This document shows, one piece after another, positions 36,034 through 42,999 of a DNA stretch of 64,000 bases. Where the stretch lies: contig CABRZP010000006.1 in NCBI GenBank assembly GCA_902475545.1, forward strand, positions 45,301 through 109,300, in the 5' to 3' direction. The stretch's first letter is position 1. Every line of letters begins with the position of its first letter. Below the pieces are notes generated by a model that saw only the letters and a list, made by a program, of their open reading frames with translations, searched no databases and had not been told where the DNA came from. This stretch comes from an uncultured bacterium (GTDB lineage: Bacteria > Cyanobacteriota > Vampirovibrionia > Gastranaerophilales > Gastranaerophilaceae). The position numbers and the translations under genes were made by a program.

Positions 36034-37425
36034 TTATAGTTTTTTTTCAGGCTTATAAGCAATAAAAGAGCAAGTTAGACACATAACACCGAAAACAATT
36101 CCAAAACCCATTGTTAAGTGGTAAGAAGATAAAAACGCTTTTGTATATTCTATACCTGTATCAATCATGTGATTTCTAAAACTTTCAAATAATGTAATTG
36201 TTATTGCAACTCCAAGTATGTTGCCAAGATTTCTTGATAAAGATAAAATTCCGCTGGCAATGCCTAGTTCTTCTTTGTTTACGCTGGTGATGATTGCATT
36301 ATTAGAAGGGGATTGAAAGCAACCGTTACCAATTCCCATTATTACGGAAGCTGCAATAATTTCCCACATTTGGGTATTTGTGTTAAATGTTGTAAATATT
36401 ATTAGTGAAATTATATATATTGCAGGACCGATTAATGTTAAAGCTCGGCTTCCATGTTTTCCTGAGTAACTGCCTGCAAATGGTGCTACAATTGAAGAGG
36501 CAACTGAATACGGCAAAATTAAAAGTCCTGTTATAAATGCGTTATACTTCACAATTTCTTGTAAGAAAAATGGTAATAAGATTCCGTTTGTGAACATTGT
36601 CATGTATGACATCATGACTGCGATATTGCCAAATGTGAAAGTTTTTATTTTAAACATTTTAAAATTAATCAGTGGATAATTAATTTTACTGTCTCTAAAA
36701 TAAAATAAACCTCCAAAAATTAACGTCATAATTCCTAAAATTAAAATTTTTACTGATTTAAGTCCCCAGGTGTGAACTTCAGAAATTGCCAATAATAGTG
36801 CGAATAAAGCAATTGTGAAATATAAAAAACCTTTATAGTCAAATTTAAACTTTTTCTTTTTTATATATGATGGTAGCATTTTGTATGCTAAAATTCCGCA
36901 TATTATTGCAATTGGAACTGATGGTAAAAATATTGTTCTCCAGCCGAATGAATGTATTAATGCTCCACCAATTGCAGGTCCGCTCATGCCTCCAACTGCA
37001 ACTAAAGATGCGTTAACGCCTAATGCTTTACCTCGTTCTTTACCTTTGAATAATGTTGCAATTACAGCAGGACCATTTGCAAGCATAATTGAAGCACCTA
37101 ATGCCTCTATACATCGATAAAATAGTAGTAAATAGAAATTAGATGCTGTAGAATTTAGTAATGCACCTACTGCAAAAATAAAAAAGCCAAGAGAATATAC
37201 TTTATTTTTAGGAAAGATATCTCCAAGTTTTCCAAAGAACGGAAGAAAAACTGTTAAAACCAGCATGTAGGCAATGACTATCCATTGAACCTGTGATAAT
37301 GTTATGTTTAAGCCTTGTGCTATTGGATAAAGTGCTAAATTTACTGTACTTGAGTCTAACATTCCTAAGAAGTTACCCAAAATTACGATGAGGCAAATTA
37401 AGCTTTTAATTGTTTTTCTTGACAT
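36034..37425 (-). CDS. MFS drug:H+ antiporter-like transporter (DHA2, EmrB/QacA type)
   Basis: 463 residues with about 14 membrane segments, the layout of the DHA2 family. Segment 1 includes GNFLGMLDSSTVNLALYPIA (motif D1 LDxTxVNxALP), followed by GKLGDIFPKNKVY (motif A), a motif B-like YRCIEALGASIM, and motif C-like GGMSGPAIGGALI. Such transporters export drugs or other hydrophobic compounds with the proton gradient. The substrate is unknown. TAAAAT lies exactly six bases before the ATG and there is no ribosome site, so a leaderless mRNA is likely. Confidence 0.9.
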   Translation of the reverse strand: MSRKTIKSLICLIVILGNFLGMLDSSTVNLALYPIAQGLNITLSQVQWIVIAYMLVLTVFLPFFGKLGDIFPKNKVYSLGFFIFAVGALLNSTASNFYLLLFYRCIEALGASIMLANGPAVIATLFKGKERGKALGVNASLVAVGGMSGPAIGGALIHSFGWRTIFLPSVPIAIICGILAYKMLPSYIKKKKFKFDYKGFLYFTIALFALLLAISEVHTWGLKSVKILILGIMTLIFGGLFYFRDSKINYPLINFKMFKIKTFTFGNIAVMMSYMTMFTNGILLPFFLQEIVKYNAFITGLLILPYSVASSIVAPFAGSYSGKHGSRALTLIGPAIYIISLIIFTTFNTNTQMWEIIAASVIMGIGNGCFQSPSNNAIITSVNKEELGIASGILSLSRNLGNILGVAITITLFESFRNHMIDTGIEYTKAFLSSYHLTMGFGIVFGVMCLTCSFIAYKPEKKL

Positions 37426-37437
37426 AAAATAATTTTA
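37426..37437 (-). promoter_or_regulatory. -10 box of a leaderless promoter, MFS gene
   Basis: On the minus strand TAAAAT occupies 37437-37432, followed by six bases (TATTTT) and ATG at 37425. Confidence 0.45.
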
Positions 37438-37512
37438 TCATGTAATGAAAAAGTAATTGTAAAGTTTTGTAAGAGTAGGATTACCCTAATGTATTAAATA
37501 TTACTACTAATC

Positions 37513-37541
37513 TTGTTTAATATGTTGAAATATGTTATAAT
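37513..37541 (+). promoter_or_regulatory. promoter of the S74-prepilin pair
   Basis: TTGTTT (37513-37518), a 17-base spacer and TATAAT (37536-37541). The core AAATATGTTATAAT and the following AT-rich stretch are nearly the same as upstream of the third S74-prepilin gene (minus strand, near 44860-44885). Confidence 0.65.
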
Positions 37542-37579
37542 ATAAATATGTTATAGTATACTTTTGGAGTATGATGAGG

Positions 37580-39415
37580 ATGGATTATAATAAAAAAGCT
37601 TTTTCTCTAACAGAGTTATTAATCGTGCTTGTTGTTTTGGCGGTATTGTTTGCAGCATTAGCACCTATTATAACTAAAAGACGCAGTGGTGCAGGTTATT
37701 CTAATGAATCGGTTTGGAATTATGTAAATTCTGATGATCAAAAGAATTCATTTTTTGATCCGGGTATGGAAAATCAAACATCAGCAGCTTATGTCGGTTA
37801 TGATCCTAATACTTATCCTGATGATGCAAATGATTTTAAGGCTAAATTAGTAATTCGAGCTATGCCGGAACAACGTCAAATCCAATTCCGATATGGGGAT
37901 GGATATGGTACTAATGCGGGCTCTCTGTTTGTTGATAATTCAGGTAATTTGATGTTAGCCGGTGATAATAATAATTTTGTAAAGCGTTCAAATAAACAAA
38001 ATCCTCCAACTCATAATACTATTGCTGGTCCAGATGCTGCACGATTGATTGCAGCTATGGATGATTCGGAAGCTTTTGGTGCTCAAACTTTATCTAAAGC
38101 TACTGCTGTGACTGATGCAATTGCTGTAGGAGGTATGACTGCTAATAATGTTAGTTCAGGTTCCTCTGGGGTATTTATAGGTGCATCTTCAGCAAGAACA
38201 TCTACTTTCCCTTCAAATACAGTCTTAGTTGGTGCAAAATCTGCAACAAGTCCTAACTATGCTGGTTCTAGAAATGTCTATCTTGGGGCTGATACCGGTA
38301 ACGGTGAAGGTTATACTTCAGCTGCAGGTTACAATGTTGTTGCAGGTTCTACATTTTTTGGAAGTGCTTCAAATAATAAACGTAATACTATTATTGGATA
38401 TGATACCTTTTCAAAAATTGAACCTAAAACTTCCAACATAACTGCCGCAGGTTTTTCAGCATGTGATTCTATCAGAGGAACAAATCCTGCAGGATCAAGA
38501 ACTTGTATTGGGGTCTCTTCAGCATCTGCACAAAATGGAGCTGTGCCTTCACTTTCCTCCAGTTCCTATGATCCTTATAGTACTGATTCTTATGATCATA
38601 TTTTTATAGGAGGTCAACCAAAGAATTTTGTCGGACGCTCAGTTTTGGAAGTACATAACCAAAGGGTGTCAGGTACTAAACCTGCTAATGTTAAGTATGA
38701 CCCAACGGTTATAATGAATTCAAATATTGTTGTTCGTGGAAATTTATATCTTTCAAATATCCTTAGTGGTTCTACTCCACAACTTTCTTGGCTATCTGGA
38801 AGAGAAGCGGATGCATCATTTTTAGATTTGGTAAATAATGATGACCATTGTCGTCGATGGGGGGGGATGTTTGGTCGAAAACAATGGAGAACTTTTGCCT
38901 CTTGGCGTCATGATGATCCGTGGTCTGATTCAATGTTGCAATGGGAAAGTTACTGTTCTTTGTCTGGTAACTCTTATGCCTTTACAACTTGTAAGACTGC
39001 TGGTGCACGTAGTACATATATGCCAAATATTAAGTCTTCTGATATAAGATTAAAAGAAAATATATCTGAAAATAATGATGGTTTAGAATTGATAGCAAAA
39101 TTGATGCCTTATAATTATGTTTTTAAAGATGATAAAGCTCAAGCACCTCAGGTTGGTGTTATTGCCCAAGATTTGGAAAAAGTTTTTAGAAATTCTGTAA
39201 AATTAGCACATGACGGTTATTTACATATTCGTTGGGATGAAATGTTCTATGCTACAATTAATTCAATAAAGCAATTGAACAATAAAATTGATAAAATTGT
39301 AGAAGATTTATCGAATATTGAATCTGATATAAATGATTTAAATTCAAGTCATAAAAATATTAGAAAACAAATAGCTGTTCTCAATGCCAGAGCTGCAAAA
39401 CTTGAAAGAAGATAA
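37580..39415 (+). CDS. prepilin-type protein with C-terminal S74 intramolecular chaperone domain (copy 1)
   Basis: 611 residues. Prepilin N-terminus NKKAFSLTELLIVLVVLAVLFAALAPIITKR (A^F site, Glu+5, hydrophobic helix); then a shared module VWNYVNSDDQ...QRQIQFRYGDGYG; a Ser/Gly/Thr-rich fibre part; a conserved neck VLEVHNQ...VIMNSNIVVRGNLYLSN (about 355-395); a W-rich head; then the S74 signature SDIRLKENI...APQVGVIAQDLEKVF...HIRWDEMFYATINSIKQL (about 490-565) and a final coiled coil. S74 domains trimerise phage tailspikes and cut themselves off just before the conserved Ser. Start 37580 is chosen by analogy with the sister genes (GGAG 10-12 bases upstream); ATG 37571 is possible. Seven to eight G at 38859-38866 lie in frame inside the head. 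Confidence 0.85.
   Translation: MDYNKKAFSLTELLIVLVVLAVLFAALAPIITKRRSGAGYSNESVWNYVNSDDQKNSFFDPGMENQTSAAYVGYDPNTYPDDANDFKAKLVIRAMPEQRQIQFRYGDGYGTNAGSLFVDNSGNLMLAGDNNNFVKRSNKQNPPTHNTIAGPDAARLIAAMDDSEAFGAQTLSKATAVTDAIAVGGMTANNVSSGSSGVFIGASSARTSTFPSNTVLVGAKSATSPNYAGSRNVYLGADTGNGEGYTSAAGYNVVAGSTFFGSASNNKRNTIIGYDTFSKIEPKTSNITAAGFSACDSIRGTNPAGSRTCIGVSSASAQNGAVPSLSSSSYDPYSTDSYDHIFIGGQPKNFVGRSVLEVHNQRVSGTKPANVKYDPTVIMNSNIVVRGNLYLSNILSGSTPQLSWLSGREADASFLDLVNNDDHCRRWGGMFGRKQWRTFASWRHDDPWSDSMLQWESYCSLSGNSYAFTTCKTAGARSTYMPNIKSSDIRLKENISENNDGLELIAKLMPYNYVFKDDKAQAPQVGVIAQDLEKVFRNSVKLAHDGYLHIRWDEMFYATINSIKQLNNKIDKIVEDLSNIESDINDLNSSHKNIRKQIAVLNARAAKLERR
38859..38866 (+). repeat. run of eight G inside the first S74-prepilin gene
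   Basis: Eight consecutive G encode part of CRRWGGMFGRK. The frame is intact here; a gain or loss would truncate the protein before its S74 domain. Confidence 0.6.
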
Positions 39416-39431
39416 TGGAGTTAATTGATAT

Positions 39432-41468
39432 ATGAAATTTAGTATAACAAAATATAAAGGTTTTACTTTAGCAGAATTAATGATCATGCTTGCAGTTTTT
39501 GCAATATTGCTTGCCGCATTTGCACCAATCTTTACTGTTCGTTATAAAAATGCTTCATCAGAAGATGTTTGGGCATTTGTTTCAAATGATGAAAGTATGG
39601 ATGCATATACTAATGAAAATTCAAACATTTTAGCAGCTCAATCGTTTATAGGGATTACTCCTAATAATGATGCTGATGTTTTAAGAGCTATAAGTTCAAC
39701 AAATTCACTTTCTGGTCCCTTATATTCTAAATTAGTTATTAGAGCTCATAATAATTTACTTGGTGGTGAAAAGCAAAAGCAAATAAGATTTCAGTATGGT
39801 GATTCTGCTCAGGGTACAACTGTTGCCGGATTATTTGCCGGTGGTGGTAATATGCTTTTAGGCGGAAATTATAAAAATATAAATCCTGCAGTTTATACTT
39901 CTGATTGTAATTCGAAAGCCTGTTATAATACGGCATTTGGTATTGGAGCCTTAAATTCATTGACTACCGGATACAATAATACAGCTTTGGGATTTAATAC
40001 TTTAAAATCATTAACCACAGGTAATGATAATACAGCTATTGGGCATGGTGCACTTGAAAATCTGACTACCGGTAAACGAAATACTTTTGGTGGTTTCCTT
40101 GATAACTACAATGTTTATAATAATAATGCTAGTGATAATACAATTATTGGACAGTATGTCGGTTCATTTGGAACGGGTAATACTTATCTGGGAAATCATG
40201 CAGGTCCAATTTCTGGTAATGTAAATAATATTAATAATAATACTGCTATCGGTTATATGGCTTTAAATACAGGTAATATCGGTGATGGAAATACTGCTGC
40301 AGGAGCTTATACTTTTGTTAAAACAGGTTCTGGAACTCAACCGTTGGGTAGTTATAATACAGCCATTGGTTATAATGCTTGTGGAAATGTACAGGGTTCT
40401 TTTAAGACTTGTATTGGGTATAAAGCCGGTTCTTCCTATAATGGCATTGATGCAGGTTCTTTTTTAAGTACTACTGACAAACAAGAACGTATTTTTATTG
40501 GTTCTGCACCTAAAACTAGTACGGTTGGTGGAGTTTCTGTATTAGAAGTTCATAATTTACCTAGTAGCAACGCGTATTCCAAGCCTAGAGCTAATGCAGG
40601 TGATTCCTCAGTTATCATAAATGGTAATTTAGTTGTTAGAGGTCAGCCTTATTTTACTGTCGCAAATCAACGTTTCTTATACTCTGGTGGACCTGCTCTT
40701 GTTGGGTTTTATGTTCGTCAACCAAGAAATGGTACTAACTCAAGACTGCTAATGGGTTGGGATGGACGTAAACGACAGATTAAAGTTGATGAATCTTGTG
40801 GTGGCAGATGTAAAAAACACGCTGCTATGCACACCAGAACACATTGTACCTGTGCTGCTAGATATGCCTCCGGAGGTAATGTAAATGCCGGTATTCTATC
40901 TTACGATTGGGTAAGTCCAAGTACTAGTGGTTTTGCGGCTTGCCAAGGTGCAGGTAATGTTGCACAAAATGGAGAAAAATATAGGGATAGTTCTTTGGGG
41001 TATGATTATTCTATTAATGTTCAAAAAAACTTAAATTATGCACACAGACCGTCAGGGTATGATTCTTGCTGTCCGGATTTAAGATCTGATATAAAACTAA
41101 AGGCTGTAAAAAGCTCATTTAAAGGTGGATTAGCTGAATTAAGACAAATAAATATATACAATTATACATTTAAATCAGATGCTAATAAAACTCCGCATGT
41201 CGGTGTTATGGCACAAGATTTAAAAGCTATATTCCCGAATGCTGTAACTAAAGATGAAAATGGATATTATCAGATTCGTTGGGATGAAATGTTGTATGCT
41301 GTTATTAATTCAATTAAAACTTTAAATACTAAAGTTGAAAAATTAGCATCAAGAGTTTCTAATAATGTTCAAAGAATTGCGGTATTAAAGAAAGATAATG
41401 CACAATTGGAACAACAGGTTGAGAAACTTTCAAATGAGTTAACCTTGTTAGAACGAAAAGCAAAATAA
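39432..41468 (+). CDS. prepilin-type fibre protein with YadA-like repeats and C-terminal S74 domain (copy 2)
   Basis: 678 residues. Prepilin signal KYKGFTLAELMIMLAVFAILLAAFAPIF (G^F site), then VWAFVSNDESM and QKQIRFQYGDSAQG shared with the sisters. About residues 150-345 hold roughly 20-residue repeats of the form NTALGxNxLxxLTTG (for example NTAFGIGALNSLTTGYN, NTALGFNTLKSLTTGND), like heads of trimeric adhesins. The neck SVLEVHNLPS...VIINGNLVVRGQPYFT follows, then a Cys-rich head (CGGRCKKHAAMHTRTHCTC), the S74 part (SDIKLKAVK, PHVGVMAQDLKAIF, YQIRWDEMLYAVINSIK) and a C-terminal heptad coiled coil. GGAG lies 11 bases before the ATG; 16 bases separate it from copy 1, so the two are one transcription unit. 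Likely a pilin-anchored trimeric surface fibre. Confidence 0.87.
   Translation: MKFSITKYKGFTLAELMIMLAVFAILLAAFAPIFTVRYKNASSEDVWAFVSNDESMDAYTNENSNILAAQSFIGITPNNDADVLRAISSTNSLSGPLYSKLVIRAHNNLLGGEKQKQIRFQYGDSAQGTTVAGLFAGGGNMLLGGNYKNINPAVYTSDCNSKACYNTAFGIGALNSLTTGYNNTALGFNTLKSLTTGNDNTAIGHGALENLTTGKRNTFGGFLDNYNVYNNNASDNTIIGQYVGSFGTGNTYLGNHAGPISGNVNNINNNTAIGYMALNTGNIGDGNTAAGAYTFVKTGSGTQPLGSYNTAIGYNACGNVQGSFKTCIGYKAGSSYNGIDAGSFLSTTDKQERIFIGSAPKTSTVGGVSVLEVHNLPSSNAYSKPRANAGDSSVIINGNLVVRGQPYFTVANQRFLYSGGPALVGFYVRQPRNGTNSRLLMGWDGRKRQIKVDESCGGRCKKHAAMHTRTHCTCAARYASGGNVNAGILSYDWVSPSTSGFAACQGAGNVAQNGEKYRDSSLGYDYSINVQKNLNYAHRPSGYDSCCPDLRSDIKLKAVKSSFKGGLAELRQINIYNYTFKSDANKTPHVGVMAQDLKAIFPNAVTKDENGYYQIRWDEMLYAVINSIKTLNTKVEKLASRVSNNVQRIAVLKKDNAQLEQQVEKLSNELTLLERKAK
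39935..40090 (+). repeat. tandem ~60-bp coding repeats (20-residue fibre units)
   Basis: Three consecutive units encode NTAxGxxxLxxLTTGxxN motifs. Diverged at DNA level but with constant spacing. Confidence 0.65.
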
Positions 41469-41484
41469 TTTAATTTTTAATTGC

Positions 41485-41524
41485 AAAAAAAGAATGGACT
41501 TTATTAAAGTCCATTCTTTTTTTG
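41485..41524. terminator. bidirectional terminator between the S74-prepilin pair and metK
   Basis: AAAGAATGGACTTT pairs with AAAGTCCATTCTTT over a three-base loop, with A and T runs on both flanks. Confidence 0.88.
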
Positions 41525-41544
41525 TTTATATATTATTGTAATAA

Positions 41545-42819
41545 TTACAAACATCCGCATCCACAAGAGCAAGCTTGTGATTTAAGAGCTTCAGCTTTAT
41601 CAACATGTTCCCATGGTACATCAATATCAGTTCTTCCCATGTGACCATAAGCTGCTAATAATTGATAGAATTTGCCTCCATTTTTAGCAGGTAGGTTTCT
41701 TAAATCAAATTTGTTAATAATTGCTGCCGGTCTAAGGTCAAAGTTTTTGCGAACAAGAGCACAAATTTCATCATCTGAGATTTTACCTGTTCCAAATGTG
41801 TCAACCATAATAGATAAAGGTTCAGCAACACCGATTGCGTATGCTAATTCGATTTCACATTTTTCAGCTAAGCCAGCTGCTACGATATTTTTAGCTACAT
41901 AACGAGATGCATAAGCTGCGGATCTGTCTACTTTTGTTGGATCCTTTCCGGAGAAAGCTCCACCACCGTGTCTAGAGTAACCGCCGTATGTATCAACAAT
42001 GATTTTTCTTCCTGTTAGACCAGAGTCACCTTGAGGTCCGCCAATTACAAATCTTCCTGATGGGTTGATTAAAATAATAGTGTTATCATCAAGTTTAATT
42101 TCTTCATTTGAGAATACATAATCAATAACTTCTCTTTTTAAGTCTTCTTTAATGATATCTTGAACTTTTTGATTATCAGAAATACCATTGATTTCAGGAT
42201 TATGTTGAGTTGAAAGTAATACTGTATGAATTCTTGAAGGTTTACCATCAACATATTCTACAGTTACTTGAGATTTACCATCTGGTCTTAAATAATCAAC
42301 AATACCTTGTTTTCTTACTTGTGCAAGTCTGTATGACAATTTGTGAGCAAGACTTATTGGTAATGGCATAAGTTCAGGAGTTTCGTTACAAGCGTAACCG
42401 AACATAATACCTTGATCTCCTGCACCAAGTTCTTCTGTTTCAACAACGGAAGTATCAGCATTAGCTGATCTTGATTCAAAAGCTTTATTAACGCCATTGC
42501 CGATATCTGTAGATTGCTCATCAATACTTGTTAAAACAGCACAAGTATCAGCATCAAATCCCCCACCTGTTGAACCTGAGTATCCGATATTTTTAATTGT
42601 ATTTCTAACAACTTGCGGAATATCAACATAGCAATCTGCTGTAATTTCACCACAAACAAGAGCCATACCTGTAGTTACTGTAGTTTCAGCAGCAACTCTT
42701 GATTGTCTATCTTTTGACAAAAATTCATCCAAAATAGCATCTGATATTTGGTCACAAACTTTGTCGGGGTGTCCTTCTGTTACTGACTCAGAAGTAAATA
42801 AAAAATTTTTTGAGGTCAT
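41545..42819 (-). CDS. metK: S-adenosylmethionine synthetase with Cys-rich C-terminal tail
   Basis: Makes SAM from methionine and ATP. The 424 residues have FTSESVTEGHPDKVCDQISDA, GAGDQGIMFGYA (methionine loop), DSGLTGRKIIVDTYGG (about 260) and GGGAFSGKDPTKVDRSAAY with the P-loop, all intact. The protein is 25-40 residues longer than usual, ending in KSQACSCGCGCL, five Cys in eight positions, which is not part of the standard fold and may bind metal. AAGGAG precedes the ATG. Its leader holds a GC-rich hairpin and a small reading frame ending on the metK start (see separate entry). Confidence 0.97.
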   Translation of the reverse strand: MTSKNFLFTSESVTEGHPDKVCDQISDAILDEFLSKDRQSRVAAETTVTTGMALVCGEITADCYVDIPQVVRNTIKNIGYSGSTGGGFDADTCAVLTSIDEQSTDIGNGVNKAFESRSANADTSVVETEELGAGDQGIMFGYACNETPELMPLPISLAHKLSYRLAQVRKQGIVDYLRPDGKSQVTVEYVDGKPSRIHTVLLSTQHNPEINGISDNQKVQDIIKEDLKREVIDYVFSNEEIKLDDNTIILINPSGRFVIGGPQGDSGLTGRKIIVDTYGGYSRHGGGAFSGKDPTKVDRSAAYASRYVAKNIVAAGLAEKCEIELAYAIGVAEPLSIMVDTFGTGKISDDEICALVRKNFDLRPAAIINKFDLRNLPAKNGGKFYQLLAAYGHMGRTDIDVPWEHVDKAEALKSQACSCGCGCL

Positions 42820-42905
42820 CTTTTTCTCCTTAATTTATTTTCTCCGCCGGTAAGTTTTTTAATTCCAACCCGGCACTCCATTTCCTATACAGTTTAATGC
42901 AAAGA
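42816..42905 (-). promoter_or_regulatory. metK leader: hairpin and 21-codon upstream reading frame
   Basis: On the minus strand a possible promoter TTGCTT-N17-TAAACT ends near 42893. It is followed by a frame of 21 codons (ATG at 42881: MECRVGIKKLTGGENKLRRKR) whose TGA overlaps the metK ATG (ATGA). Within it GCCGG and CCGGC (42874-42845) can pair around a 19-base loop, an unusually GC-rich segment here. It does not match a SAM riboswitch class that I know. It may be a regulatory leader or simply untranslated DNA. Confidence 0.4.
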
Positions 42906-42999
42906 TTTACGGAAAGCAAATTATTATTAATTTTTAATAAGAAAAAGAGAAAACCAGAAATTGATTTTCTCTAAAGTAAAATGATTTAAAGCTCAAATT

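Noticed and set aside
42820..42990. Known SAM riboswitch (SAM-I, II, III, SAM/SAH) before metK
   Set aside because: The single GC hairpin lacks the conserved junction sequences of these classes; kept only as a candidate regulatory leader.
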